This document shows positions 37,853 through 47,184 of a stretch of DNA of 64,000 bases, one piece after another. How positions within the stretch are numbered: position 1 is the stretch's first letter; each line of letters starts with the position of its first letter. The notes beneath the pieces were generated by a model. It saw only the letters and a list, made by a program, of their open reading frames with translations, had not been told where the DNA came from and ran no database searches. The translations under genes and the position numbers were made by a program. Origin of the DNA: Rhizobium altiplani (GTDB lineage Bacteria; Pseudomonadota; Alphaproteobacteria; Rhizobiales; Rhizobiaceae); assembly GCF_001542405.1 (NCBI RefSeq), contig NZ_LNCD01000145.1, positions 1-64,000 on the forward strand. The letters run 5' to 3'.

Positions 37853-39289
37853 CTAAACATTCAGCAGAAGGAATTCGCGCTCCCAGGGGCTGATCACCTG
37901 CATGAAAGTTTCGAATTCTCCGCGCTTCACACCGGCGTAGATGCCGAGGAACTCCTTGCCGAACACTTCCTCGAAGGCTTCCTCGTCTTCCATCAACGCG
38001 ACTGCTTCCAGAAGGCCGCGTGGCAGTTCGATCGAGCCCTCGTTTGCCGTATCCTCTGTTGGTGCTGTCGGCTCGATGCCCTTCATGATGCCGAGCAGGC
38101 CCGATGCGAGCGAGGCGGCGAGCGCAAGGTAAGGGTTGGCATCCGAACTCGGCAGGCGGTTTTCGACGCGCCGTGCCTGCGGATCGGATACCGGGACGCG
38201 GAACGCCGTCGTGCGGTTGTCATAACCCCAGGCATTGTTGACGGGCGCCGACATGTCAGGCGTCAGCCGCCGATAGGAGTTCACATAGGGCGCCAGCATC
38301 ACCATGGAACTCGGCACGTATTTCTGCAGGCCGCCGATGAAATGGAAGAACTCACGAGAGGCGGAACCATCAGGGTTGGAGAAGATGTTCTTGCCGGTTT
38401 CCTGGTTCACGACCGACTGGTGGATGTGCATCGCCGAGCCCGGCTGTCCCTGCATCGGCTTGGCCATGAAGGTGGCATAGATGCCGTGCTTCATCGCCGC
38501 TTCGCGGATCGTGCGCTTGAACAGGAACACTTGGTCGGCAAGTTCGATCGGATTGCCGTGGCGCAGGTTGATTTCCAGCTGCGCCGGGCCTTCTTCGTGG
38601 ATCAGCGTATCGATCTCGAGACCCTGCTTTTCTGAGAAATGGTAGATGTCGTCGATCAGTTCGTCGAATTCGTTGATGCCGGCGATCGAATAGCCCTGAC
38701 CCCCGAGGATCGAACGGCCGGAGCGGCCCTTCGGCGGATGCAGCGGATAATCCGGGTCATCATTCTTCGCCACGAGGTAGAACTCGATCTCGGGCGCCAC
38801 GATCGGCTTCCAGCCGCGATCGCCATAGAGTTTCAGCACGCGCTTCAGAACGTTTCGCGGCGTGTAGGGGACCTCTTCCCCATCCACGCTAACGATATCA
38901 CAGATCACCTGCGCCGTCGGGTCGGTCTCCCAGGGGACGACCGAAAGCGTCGAAAGGTCAGGCACCAGCTTCAGGTCGCTGTCGCGCGGCTCGTAGCGGA
39001 AGCTTTCCGTCTCGTCCGGATATTCGCCGGAGATGGTGTGACGGTAGATCGCCGAAGGCAGCGCAAGCGAGGTGTTTGACGTGAACTTGGAACTCGGCAT
39101 CATCTTGCCGCGCGGCACGCCGGCAAGATCCGGCGTAATGCATTCGATGTCTTCAATGCCGCGCGCCCGCAAGAACTGCGCTGCTTCCTTCCAGTTTTCC
39201 ACGCCGCGCTGATGTCCGGGGTCCGGGGGTGTCTTCTTCGAGGCAGGTACGTTTCTGGCAGGCTTCAGCGTCGTCTTTTTTGGGGACAT
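37853..39289 (-). CDS. Glutamine synthetase family protein, probable gamma-glutamylpolyamine synthetase
   Basis: 478 residues from the ATG at 39289 (MSPKKTTLKPARNVPASK); a longer frame to 39403 adds a leader with no family match. The GS catalytic core is present: PEIEFYLVAK, HEEGPAQLEINLRHGNPIELAD, MAKPMQGQPGSAMHIHQS, NNAWGYDNRTTAFRVP and ENRLPSSDANPYLALAASLASGL. It is of the PuuA-like group rather than GlnA, since the adenylylation Tyr loop of GlnA is not seen. Probably ATP-dependent ligation of glutamate to a polyamine or other amine, followed by oxidation by the next enzyme. Confidence 0.85.
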   Translation of the reverse strand: MSPKKTTLKPARNVPASKKTPPDPGHQRGVENWKEAAQFLRARGIEDIECITPDLAGVPRGKMMPSSKFTSNTSLALPSAIYRHTISGEYPDETESFRYEPRDSDLKLVPDLSTLSVVPWETDPTAQVICDIVSVDGEEVPYTPRNVLKRVLKLYGDRGWKPIVAPEIEFYLVAKNDDPDYPLHPPKGRSGRSILGGQGYSIAGINEFDELIDDIYHFSEKQGLEIDTLIHEEGPAQLEINLRHGNPIELADQVFLFKRTIREAAMKHGIYATFMAKPMQGQPGSAMHIHQSVVNQETGKNIFSNPDGSASREFFHFIGGLQKYVPSSMVMLAPYVNSYRRLTPDMSAPVNNAWGYDNRTTAFRVPVSDPQARRVENRLPSSDANPYLALAASLASGLLGIMKGIEPTAPTEDTANEGSIELPRGLLEAVALMEDEEAFEEVFGKEFLGIYAGVKRGEFETFMQVISPWEREFLLLNV

Positions 39290-39408
39290 GACACACCGGT
39301 TTGCGTTGATCGTGACGGCATCATAGCTGGAGTTTGGCAATTGGCGAGGGGGAGGCACGTTGACTTTCGCCTCTTGATGGAAAAAGAAGATGCCTTTCGA
39401 CAAGGGAA

Positions 39409-40597
39409 GTGGTTTTGCAGCGAAAAAGCGATGTGATCGTCATCGGCGCGGGCGCAGCCGGCATGATGTGCGCCATTCGCGCCGCTCAGCGCGGCCGCTC
39501 GGTCATCGTTCTCGACCATGCGAAATCGCCGGGCGAAAAGATCCGCATCTCCGGGGGGGGGGCGCTGCAATTTCACCAACATTCACGCCGGCCCGAAGAG
39601 CTTCCTCTCCGCCAATCCGCATTTCTGCAAGTCGGCGCTGGCGCGCTTCACGCCTTCGGATTTTATTGCCATGGTCGATCGTCATCGGATTGCCTGGCGC
39701 GAGAAGACGCTTGGGCAGCTGTTTTGCGACGACAGCGCCAAGGACATCATCCGCATGCTCCTCGATGAGATGCAGGCTGCCGGAGCGGCGTTGCATCTGC
39801 GCACCGAGATCGCGGACGTGGAAAAGAGCGGCGAAGGCTTCCGCATCTTGACGTCGGAGGGGGCATATGAATGTCGCTCGCTGGTGATCGCGAGCGGCGG
39901 CAAGTCTATCCCGAAAATGGGTGCCACGGGCTTTGCCTATCGCATTGCTGAGCAGTTCGGCCTTCCCATGGTGGAGACGCGGCCTGGACTTGTGCCGCTG
40001 ACCCTGGATCAGGCGACGCTCGAAAGCCTTTCCGACCTGTCGGGCATATCGGCGCCAGCCGAAATCCGTCACGGCAAGACAGCATTCCGCGAAGCCCTGC
40101 TGTTCACCCATCGCGGCCTCAGCGGCCCTGCGATCCTGCAAATCTCCTCCTACTGGCGCGAGGGCGAGGACATCACCGTCGACATCGAGCCCGATGTCGA
40201 TCTGTTCGAACATCTGAAGGCGGCGAAAAGGGTGAATGGCCGGCAGTCCGCTCAGACGGCGCTGGCCGAGATACTCCCGAAGCGGCTGGCGCAATATCTG
40301 GCCGACCGAGAAGGCATCGTCGGCCATATGGCCGATCTTTCCGACAAGGTCCTGGCGCGTTTGGCCGAAGCGGTACAAAGCTGGAAAATCAAGCCGTCCG
40401 GCTCTGAGGGCTACAGGACTGCCGAAGTGACGCTCGGCGGCATCGATACGACGGGGCTCGACTCCCGTACCATGGCGGTGAAGAGTATTCCGGGCCTCTA
40501 TTTCATCGGTGAATGTGTCGACGTGACCGGCTGGCTCGGCGGCTATAACTTCCAGTGGGCCTGGGCTTCGGGCTTCGTCGCCGGTGAATCTTTATAG
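39409..40597 (+). pseudogene. HI0933-type NAD(P)/FAD flavoprotein, frameshifted at a G10 tract
   Basis: The first part (from a GTG at 39409 or TTG at 39415) encodes QRKSDVIVIGAGAAGMMCAIRAAQRGRSVIVLDHAKSPGEKIRISGGG. The remainder, RCNFTNIHAGPKSF ... GLYFIGECVDVTGWLGGYNFQWAWASGFVAGESL, is in the next frame and runs to 40597. The break falls exactly in a run of ten G (39553-39562) inside the family motif ISGGGRCNFTN; nine G would restore one continuous protein of about 395 residues. No other damage is visible. It is therefore either a sequencing or assembly error, a recent mutation or a slippage-controlled gene. Function of this flavoprotein family is poorly defined. Confidence 0.85.
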
Positions 40598-40747
40598 GCG
40601 CGAAACTATCTGCTCGATTCAAGAGTTCTTAAGAAGGGTGCGCCATCCTGCCTCATGACGGAATGGAAAAGCACTTCCTAAATAGAGCTTTACCAACAGG
40701 TCGTTTTGTTGGATTGTTGTGTCAGAAATGAAGTGAGGTTCTGCAAA

Positions 40748-40891
40748 ATGAACAGGAACGCACGACGCGCCCGCGCCATTGCAATCGCTCAAGCCAAGCC
40801 CGACAACAAGCTCGTTGCCGCACGCTACTTCGTCCTCTCTGCCAGTGCATTGGCCGCCGTGGCCGCTCTCCTCCTCGCACGTTGCTTCTGA
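40748..40891 (+). CDS. Possible small membrane protein
   Basis: 47 codons starting MNRNARRARAIAIAQAKPDNK, with a basic N-terminus and one hydrophobic helix (about 24-45, ARYFVLSASALAAVAALLLA). A GAGG lies about 9 bases before the ATG. An in-frame ATG at 40706 would add 14 residues. Small basic, single-helix proteins of this sort are common in rhizobia, but no family is recognised, and chance is possible. Confidence 0.35.
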   Translation: MNRNARRARAIAIAQAKPDNKLVAARYFVLSASALAAVAALLLARCF

Positions 40892-40952
40892 CACTCCCGA
40901 TCTCGGATCTGTGAGCACCGGCCGCATTCGGGCCGCCGGCCATATCTGGGCC

Positions 40953-40985
40953 AAATCGATTTGACCACCGCTAAAATCGATTTGA
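40953..40985. promoter_or_regulatory. Two identical AAATCGATTTGA sites, 21 bases apart
   Basis: AAATCGATTTGA occurs at 40953-40964 and again at 40974-40985. Each contains the perfect palindrome AAATCGATTT, and the 21-base period places both on the same face of the helix. They lie about 230-260 bases upstream of the chemoreceptor at 41216. Likely operator pair for an unknown regulator. Confidence 0.5.
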
Positions 40986-41215
40986 TTGCGGCTATCCGTA
41001 ATTTCCGCTTATCCGAAAATTAAGACATCCTCTGCAAAACTTGCTCGATGATTTTTTGGGCGCTTCCGCGTTGGCGTGAGGCGAACCGGCAATGACTGCC
41101 GACCGGGCCTCGCCGTCCGGAACTCCAATGTTCCAATAAAGCAGCTCGATGCACTCGGTCGGCGCCCCGCCAGGCGGCCGGCGGGAGGAGTGGTGTATGG
41201 AAGGCCGGAACCGCT

Positions 41216-43744
41216 ATGTTGATTGACAAGATTCTTTCCCGTTTCAAGATCAAGACCAAGGTCCTGATCTTTGTATTGCCCTTCGTCGTGAGCATTTCTG
41301 CCGTCGGCCTGACCGGCCTCTATGCTTCGGGCATGCTGCAGGGACGTATGGAAATCTCCAACAGCGTCCTGCGGTCGCTCAGCGGGTTCAAGGATCTCTA
41401 TGGCTCCATGGACGACTTCCTGCAGATGACCAGCCAGGAAGCGCGTGACAAGCTTTACGGGGACATCAAGACGCAACAGGGCACGCTGAACGCCACGCTG
41501 AAGCAGATCGGCGACAATGGCGGTCGCGACAACCTTCTTGCCGCCATCGACGGTACCTCGGGAATTTCCGACACCGTGGGCAAGCTCTGGACCCTGCACG
41601 AGCAGGAGCTCGCCCTTCGTAAGTCGATCGATGACGCGCAGAAGGTGATGATCACCAGCCGCTTCAACGTCAACTACGATGCGCAGCAACTCGAGGAAAA
41701 CATCCGCAAGGATGAGGGCAACGCCACTGCAACGCTGCGCGCCGCCGACCGCCTGCTGAAGGGCGGTGATACCCTTGCGGCCGTCATGGCCGACTTCAAC
41801 AAGGCCCAGCTGCCGGCTGACAAGCTGAAGGTCGTCACGGACGCCATTCCCGCTATCGCAAAGGCGCAGCGCCTGATCGAGATTTCGGTCCCCGCGAACC
41901 AGAAGAGCATGACACAGTCGCTGTCGCAGACGATCAGCGACGTGAAGGCGCAGGCAACGGCGGCCGATGCCGGCACCGACGAGGCGATCGCCAATCTCGG
42001 GCGACTTGTCTCCCGCTTCCGTCAGATGTCGACCTATACCCAGCTGACGGCAACGCAGATGATGCGCGCAGCGACGACGACCTTCGTCGAGCTCGACAGC
42101 CGTATCGCGCAGACGAACTCGGTTCTCGAAGACACGCGCCGTCTGGAGAGCGCGATCTACTCGCTGCAACTCGTGCTCGGTGAGTTCGCTGCCAAGCCTG
42201 GCAAGGAAAATCGCGTCCGCCTGCATCAGGAGATCGCGACGCTCGGCACCAACCTAAACACGCTGCTCGCCAGCGCGAAGGGCATGAATTTCGCGGAAGA
42301 CATCGTCGCGGCAATGTCGCCTGCCCTTGCCTCCATGGATAAGGATGCGCAGAGCCTAGTCGACACGATCAACCAGCGCGTCACCGACTACGCATCCGCT
42401 CGCCAGCAGCTTGATGCCGTCTGGGGGCAGCTCACGACGTTTGCCGAATTGCAGAAGAAGAGCGCCGGTGCCGAGCGCACTCAGGCAAATGGCATCTCCG
42501 TGCTGACGACGGGCCTCGGCATCCTGGTTTCGATCATCGGCGGCATTGCCCTTGTCCTGACGCTGCAGCGCCCGATCGGCCAGATCACCGCCGCGATGCG
42601 CCGTATTGCCGATGGTGCGCTCGACACCAACATCTCGGGCGACCAGCGGTATGACGAAATCGGCGACATGGCGCGCGCGCTTGGCATCTTCAAGGAGAAT
42701 GCGATCTCCAAGATCCGCATTGAGGAGCAGAGCGAGGAAGAGCGCGTCGCGGCCGAGCATGAACGCCAGCGCAACGACGCCGAGAAGCGCGAAATGGACC
42801 GCCAGATCGAGTTTGCTGTCAATGCGCTTGCCTCCGGTCTCGAGCGCATGTCGCAGGGTGATATTTCGACCACGATCGACACGCCGTTCATCGGTCGCCT
42901 CGAGCAGCTCCGCCAGGACTTCAACGGTTCGATGATGCGCCTGCAGGCCACCATGAGCCAGATCCGCGACAACGTCGAGATGATCCAGGGCAACGGCAAC
43001 CAGATGGCTCAGTCTGCTGAAGACCTCTCCAAGCGTACTGAGCAGCAGGCAGCTTCGCTGGAGGAAACCGCCGCTGCCGTTGACCAGATCACTGTCACGG
43101 TCCGTTCCTCGGCCGAGCGGGCCAAGGACGCCGATCAGATCGTGCGCCAGGCAAAACGCAGCGCCGACGACTCCGCAGTTGTCGTCAGCAACGCGATCGA
43201 CGCAATGGGCCGGATCGAAGCGGCGTCCCGGCAGATCGAACAGATCATCGGCGTTATCGACGAGATCGCATTCCAGACCAATCTGCTGGCTCTGAACGCC
43301 GGCATCGAAGCAGCACGCGCCGGTGAAGCCGGCAAGGGCTTCGCCGTCGTCGCCATGGAAGTGCGTGAATTGGCGCAGCGCTCCGCTGCTGCGGCGCAGG
43401 AGATCAAGGGTCTCATTAACAAGTCGACCACCGAAGTCAGCTCCGGTTCGCAGTTCGTGCAGGAGACCGGCACGGTGCTCGCGAAGATCAGTGCCCAGAT
43501 CGTCACGATCAGCCAGCATGTCGAAACGATCGCCCGAGCGAGCCACGATCAGTCGAGCGCACTTGGTGAAGTCAACGCGACCGTCAACCAGATGGACCAG
43601 ATGACGCAGCAGAATGCGGCCATGGTCGAAGAGACGACGGCAGCAAGCCGCGAGCTTGCGGTCGAGGCGGATTCACTGCTGCGGCTCATCCAGCAGTTCA
43701 AGATCGGTGGCGACATGCAGGCGAGCGTCTACCGCGCGGCATAA
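41216..43744 (+). CDS. Methyl-accepting chemotaxis protein with large helical ligand domain
   Basis: 842 residues. Membrane helix 1 (about 15-38), an all-helical periplasmic domain of nearly 390 residues, helix 2 (about 425-447), then HAMP, a linker with a second HAMP-like segment ([22 protein letters not shown]) and the signalling domain. The hairpin tip [33 protein letters not shown] is invariant. No NWETF-type CheR tether at the C-terminus (ends SVYRAA). The large helical sensor suggests a bimodular type (HBM-like) but the ligand cannot be told. A terminator follows, so it is separate from the second receptor. Confidence 0.93.
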   Translation: MLIDKILSRFKIKTKVLIFVLPFVVSISAVGLTGLYASGMLQGRMEISNSVLRSLSGFKDLYGSMDDFLQMTSQEARDKLYGDIKTQQGTLNATLKQIGDNGGRDNLLAAIDGTSGISDTVGKLWTLHEQELALRKSIDDAQKVMITSRFNVNYDAQQLEENIRKDEGNATATLRAADRLLKGGDTLAAVMADFNKAQLPADKLKVVTDAIPAIAKAQRLIEISVPANQKSMTQSLSQTISDVKAQATAADAGTDEAIANLGRLVSRFRQMSTYTQLTATQMMRAATTTFVELDSRIAQTNSVLEDTRRLESAIYSLQLVLGEFAAKPGKENRVRLHQEIATLGTNLNTLLASAKGMNFAEDIVAAMSPALASMDKDAQSLVDTINQRVTDYASARQQLDAVWGQLTTFAELQKKSAGAERTQANGISVLTTGLGILVSIIGGIALVLTLQRPIGQITAAMRRIADGALDTNISGDQRYDEIGDMARALGIFKENAISKIRIEEQSEEERVAAEHERQRNDAEKREMDRQIEFAVNALASGLERMSQGDISTTIDTPFIGRLEQLRQDFNGSMMRLQATMSQIRDNVEMIQGNGNQMAQSAEDLSKRTEQQAASLEETAAAVDQITVTVRSSAERAKDADQIVRQAKRSADDSAVVVSNAIDAMGRIEAASRQIEQIIGVIDEIAFQTNLLALNAGIEAARAGEAGKGFAVVAMEVRELAQRSAAAAQEIKGLINKSTTEVSSGSQFVQETGTVLAKISAQIVTISQHVETIARASHDQSSALGEVNATVNQMDQMTQQNAAMVEETTAASRELAVEADSLLRLIQQFKIGGDMQASVYRAA

Positions 43745-43772
43745 GACGACGGCCAAAACAAGCGCTTGGAGG

Positions 43773-43803
43773 GCCCCGGTATACCGGGGCTCTTCTGTTT
43801 TTC
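43773..43803 (+). terminator. Terminator after the first chemoreceptor
   Basis: A perfect 18-bp palindrome GCCCCGGTATACCGGGGC (43773-43790), followed by TCTTCTGTTTTTCC. Lies 28 bases after the stop codon. Confidence 0.82.
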
Positions 43804-43903
43804 CGAATACCGTCTTTTTAAGTTTTCGACGATTATCAATTTTTTGAAGATTTTCTTTAAATTTTCGCATTAGCCTCCGGGGCTCACGTCTCAGGGGATA
43901 CCT

Positions 43904-45745
43904 ATGCTACGCCTGTTCTCGGCTTCCATCGTACGTCAGATCGTCGCCATCACACTCGTTCTACTCGTCTTCAGCACCGCAGCGATCGTCTGCGCCACCT
44001 ATTACAATCTGAGCGCTTACGTGATGACGAGCGCCGTGTCTGACGCCAAGGATGCAAGCAGGACGATGGCGGTCCTCTACGGCGCGAGCGATGCCGGAGT
44101 GAAGGTCGAAGTCAGCAACAACGAGCTTGCCGGGGTAACCGAGGAAAAGCTGCCATCGCTCGGCGATCACGTTCTGGTCGATCGCACCGCACAGTCGATT
44201 GCTGGCGTTGCCACCGTCTTTGAACGCCAAGGCAGCGACTACGTCCGTGTTTCCACGAACGTCAAGAAAGAGAACGGCGACCGCGCTGTCGGCACGAAGC
44301 TCGCGGCGGATCATCCCGCGCAGGCGGTACTGGCCAAGGGGCAGGCCTACTACGGCCCGGCTGACCTTTTCGGTCGGAAGTTCATGACAGGCTATTTTCC
44401 GGTGAAGAACACGGCCGGTTCAAACGTCGGCATCCTGTTCATCGGCATCCCGATGGAAGTCTATTACAGCAGCCTGCAGCAACTGCTGATGCTGGTGGCC
44501 GGTGTCGGTGTAGCGGTATTGCTGCTCGTCGGCGTGGCAGCCTACTTCGCCATCCGGGCGTCCATCAGGCCGCTCGAGGCGCTGACGGCGACCATTCATA
44601 CGATTTCCGACGGCAATCTCGACAGGCCGATCCCTTGCGTTGAGAAGCAGAACGAATTCGGCGCGATCGGACGCGCGCTCGCGCTGTTCCGCGACAACGC
44701 CCGCGCCCGCCAGGACTTGGAGATGCAGGCGGCCGAACAGCGGCAGCATAGCGATAGTGAACGTGCCCGCAACGACGCCGAGAAGCGCGCGCTTGACGGC
44801 CAGATCGACTTCGCCGTCAACCAGCTCGCCGCCGGTTTGGGGCGCCTGGCGCAGGGCGATGTTTCGCAGACGATCCAGACGCCATTCGTCGGTCGCCTTG
44901 AGCAGCTTCGCGTCGATTTCAATGCGTCGCTCGTGCGGCTGCAGGAAACCTTGGCGCGCATTCGCGACAACACCGCTTCGATCCAGAACAACTCCGGGGC
45001 GATGCTGGCGTCTGCCGATGAGCTTTCGAAGCGTACGGAAGGACAGGCTGCCAATCTGGAGGAGACGGCGGCCGCAGTTGAGCAAATCACCGTGACCGTC
45101 AAATCGTCGGCCGTACGTGCCCGCGAGGCGAATGATGCCGTGTCCGCGACCAAGAAAAACGCCGATAGTTCAGGCGCTGTCGTCACCGACGCGGTCGCGG
45201 CGATGAACCGTATCGAAGAGGCGTCGAAGCAGATCGAGCAGATCATCGAAGTCATCGATGACATTGCGTTCCAGACGAACCTTCTGGCGTTGAATGCAGG
45301 TATCGAAGCCGCCCGGGCTGGCGAGGCGGGCAAGGGCTTTGCCGTGGTTGCGCAGGAGGTGCGCGAACTTGCACAGCGGTCCGCCGATGCGGCGCGCGAA
45401 ATCAAGGGGCTGATCGAGAAGTCGACGCGCGAGGTTACCGCAGGCTCCGGCCTTGTGCAGAAGACCGGTGCCGTGCTCGCCGCGATCAGCCAGGAGATCA
45501 TTGCGATCAGCAGCCATGTCGAAATGATTGCGACGGCAAGCCAGGATCAGTCCGCTGCCCTGCAGGAGGTCAACGGCGCGGTCAATGCGATGGACCAGAT
45601 GACGCAGCAGAACGCCGCCATGGTCGAGGAAACGACCGAGGCGAGCCGCCAGCTCGCCAACGAGGCCGATGCGTTGATGACGCTGGTACAGCAGTTCCGG
45701 TTCGAAGCCGCCCAGAATTACGACCGCGTGAGGCATGCGGCGTGA
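43904..45745 (+). CDS. Methyl-accepting chemotaxis protein with single-Cache sensor
   Basis: 613 residues. Helix 1 (about 12-34), a periplasmic domain of about 155 residues whose [69 protein letters not shown] is typical of a single Cache (Cache_3-like) domain, helix 2 (about 193-216), HAMP, and a signalling domain closely similar to that of the receptor upstream (same [33 protein letters not shown] tip). Cache domains commonly bind small organic acids or amines. The two receptors share most of their cytoplasmic halves, a sign of duplication with exchange of the sensor. Confidence 0.93.
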   Translation: MLRLFSASIVRQIVAITLVLLVFSTAAIVCATYYNLSAYVMTSAVSDAKDASRTMAVLYGASDAGVKVEVSNNELAGVTEEKLPSLGDHVLVDRTAQSIAGVATVFERQGSDYVRVSTNVKKENGDRAVGTKLAADHPAQAVLAKGQAYYGPADLFGRKFMTGYFPVKNTAGSNVGILFIGIPMEVYYSSLQQLLMLVAGVGVAVLLLVGVAAYFAIRASIRPLEALTATIHTISDGNLDRPIPCVEKQNEFGAIGRALALFRDNARARQDLEMQAAEQRQHSDSERARNDAEKRALDGQIDFAVNQLAAGLGRLAQGDVSQTIQTPFVGRLEQLRVDFNASLVRLQETLARIRDNTASIQNNSGAMLASADELSKRTEGQAANLEETAAAVEQITVTVKSSAVRAREANDAVSATKKNADSSGAVVTDAVAAMNRIEEASKQIEQIIEVIDDIAFQTNLLALNAGIEAARAGEAGKGFAVVAQEVRELAQRSADAAREIKGLIEKSTREVTAGSGLVQKTGAVLAAISQEIIAISSHVEMIATASQDQSAALQEVNGAVNAMDQMTQQNAAMVEETTEASRQLANEADALMTLVQQFRFEAAQNYDRVRHAA

Positions 45746-45951
45746 CCGACGTTCCCGGATCGGCAAGCGTCCGTTCTTCCGGAGCGGCGCTTCCCGCTCC
45801 ATAGCCACGGAGACGTGAGGAAAGCCGCGACGCGGACCGCGCGGGAGCTGCCGAGGCTCTCGTAGAATTCGCTTTCGGCCTTTGCCGAGTACTTGTCACG
45901 ACTGCCATTCAGCAGGTCTGCAATCTGGGCGACGGCGATGAGAGTGATCAT
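45718..45951 (-). CDS. Possible small protein divergent from the LysR gene
   Basis: 77 codons starting [24 protein letters not shown] at the ATG at 45951, with AAGGAC 9 bases upstream. The first 55 residues look protein-like; the C-terminal part is basic with no pattern, and it overlaps the end of the second chemoreceptor by 28 bases on the opposite strand. LysR genes often face a target gene in this arrangement, which is the main argument for it. No family recognised; it may be spurious. Confidence 0.35.
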   Translation of the reverse strand: MITLIAVAQIADLLNGSRDKYSAKAESEFYESLGSSRAVRVAAFLTSPWLWSGKRRSGRTDACRSGNVGHAACLTRS

Positions 45952-46000
45952 GGCGATGTCCTTCTATATGGGCATCGCCTTAGTTATTCCTCGAAATTTG

Positions 46001-46010
46001 GTTTATAAAC
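46001..46010. promoter_or_regulatory. GTTTATAAAC palindrome before the LysR gene
   Basis: A perfect 10-bp palindrome flanked by AAATTTG and GGGAATTT, so a wider AAATT...AATTT symmetry is also present. Lies 28 bases before the LysR start and 49 bases from the divergent small ORF. LysR proteins usually bind dyads of this kind for autoregulation. Confidence 0.4.
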
Positions 46011-46038
46011 GGGAATTTCCTCACTATGTTTTTCATCG

Positions 46039-46908
46039 ATGAAAAGCACACAATGGGATTCCTTTCAGCTATTCGTGCAGGTCGCTCGCTTCGGCGGGCT
46101 GACGGGCGCCAGTGCGTCGAGCGGGCTCAGTCCCGCCACGATTGGTCGTCGCATGCTCGATCTCGAGCATGAGATCGGCAAGGCGCTCTTCATCCGCAGC
46201 CAGAAGGGTTACAGCCTCACCGCGGATGGCCAGGTCCTTTTGGATCATCTGCAGGACATGGAGGCCGCGGCGCGCAAGATTGACGCCTGGCGGCAGGCCG
46301 GGAGCGTTGGTGCGACGGTCAAGGTTGCCGCCGGCACTTGGGTCGCGTGGCTTCTGACGGAGAATTTCGCCGCGATCCGCAAACCCGGCGATGCCTTCGC
46401 TATCTCTTTGACGGTCGGCGAAGCGCGCGCCAACCTCAATTACAGGGAAAGCGATATCGGCATCCGCGCCTTCGAGCCCGAAGAAAGCAAGCTTGCCGCC
46501 CGCCTGCTGGGCGAGGTGGCCTACGCTGTCTATACGAGACGCAATGTTGACGCGACCGAGGACAGGTGGGTGGCCGTCTCCGAAGAGGATGCGATCTCGA
46601 ACTATCTCCGCTGGCCGCACCGCAATGCAGGCGGCTTGATCGTTGCAACGGTCAACCGGCCACGCTCGCTGCCGGAGCTGGTGAGAGGAGGGGCGGGCAA
46701 GGCGGTCTTGCCATGCTTCGTCGGCGACCTCGATCCCGAACTGCAGCGTCTTGGCGGCGAACTGCCGGAATTGCGCCACCGGCAGTGGATCGTCATGAAC
46801 AACGAGGATCGGCACCGGCCGGAAATCCGGACCGTTGCCGATCGCATGACGAAATTGCTGAAGAGCTATGTCGATCTGTTTGCGGGCAGGCGCGCCAGCC
46901 GAAGTTGA
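46039..46908 (+). CDS. LysR-family transcriptional regulator
   Basis: 289 residues. The N-terminal winged helix-turn-helix is STQWDSFQLFVQVARFGGLTGASASSGLSPATIGRRMLDLEHEIGKALFIRSQKGYSLTADGQVLL. The effector domain follows from about residue 90 (VKVAAGTWVAWLLTENF), with ESDIGIRAFEP and LLGEVAYAVYTRR. The family is clear; the target and inducer are unknown. Its nearest candidates are itself and the small divergent ORF at 45718-45951. Confidence 0.9.
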   Translation: MKSTQWDSFQLFVQVARFGGLTGASASSGLSPATIGRRMLDLEHEIGKALFIRSQKGYSLTADGQVLLDHLQDMEAAARKIDAWRQAGSVGATVKVAAGTWVAWLLTENFAAIRKPGDAFAISLTVGEARANLNYRESDIGIRAFEPEESKLAARLLGEVAYAVYTRRNVDATEDRWVAVSEEDAISNYLRWPHRNAGGLIVATVNRPRSLPELVRGGAGKAVLPCFVGDLDPELQRLGGELPELRHRQWIVMNNEDRHRPEIRTVADRMTKLLKSYVDLFAGRRASRS

Positions 46909-46925
46909 GGGCGCCCGCCGCGATC

Positions 46926-47162
46926 TCAGTTGCGCCCCGCGACTATGATGGGGATCAAAAGATCTCCCCAGTTACCGTCGCCGCCGTGGTGTCTCGCCGA
47001 GCGAACGATCTCGACGGAGACACCGGCATCGACCGCCTTCATCACCGACTGGTTCAGTCGGTGCAGATCGTTGGCGAGCGTACGGATCGTCGTCTGCTGG
47101 TCTGTGGTCATGCAGGTGGACTGTTCTTCAGCGCGTTCCTTGACGCGTGCAAGAGTAGGCAT
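46926..47162 (-). CDS. Small conserved-type protein downstream of isocitrate lyase
   Basis: 78 residues from the ATG at 47162, where an AAGGAGG lies 9 bases upstream; a longer frame to 47213 would overlap aceA. Starts MPTLARVKERAEEQSTCMTTDQQTTIRTLANDLHRLNQSVMKAVDAG and is helical, with a single Cys and a His/Gly-rich segment (SARHHGGDGNWGDLLIPIIV). It begins 22 bases after the aceA stop and is probably cotranscribed. Function unknown. Confidence 0.65.
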   Translation of the reverse strand: MPTLARVKERAEEQSTCMTTDQQTTIRTLANDLHRLNQSVMKAVDAGVSVEIVRSARHHGGDGNWGDLLIPIIVAGRN

Positions 47163-47184
47163 GGCATTCTCCTCCTTGGTGCGA

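Larger units (their letters stand above)
40598..41215. other. 618-base gap between the flavoprotein and the first chemoreceptor
   Basis: Holds one possible 47-residue membrane peptide (40748-40891) and a pair of AAATCGATTTGA repeats (40953-40985) plus a TATCCG repeat (40993-40998 and 41010-41015). No RNA gene or terminator was recognised. The stretch 41040-41215 is GC-rich and gene-free and is probably the mcp leader. Confidence 0.6.
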
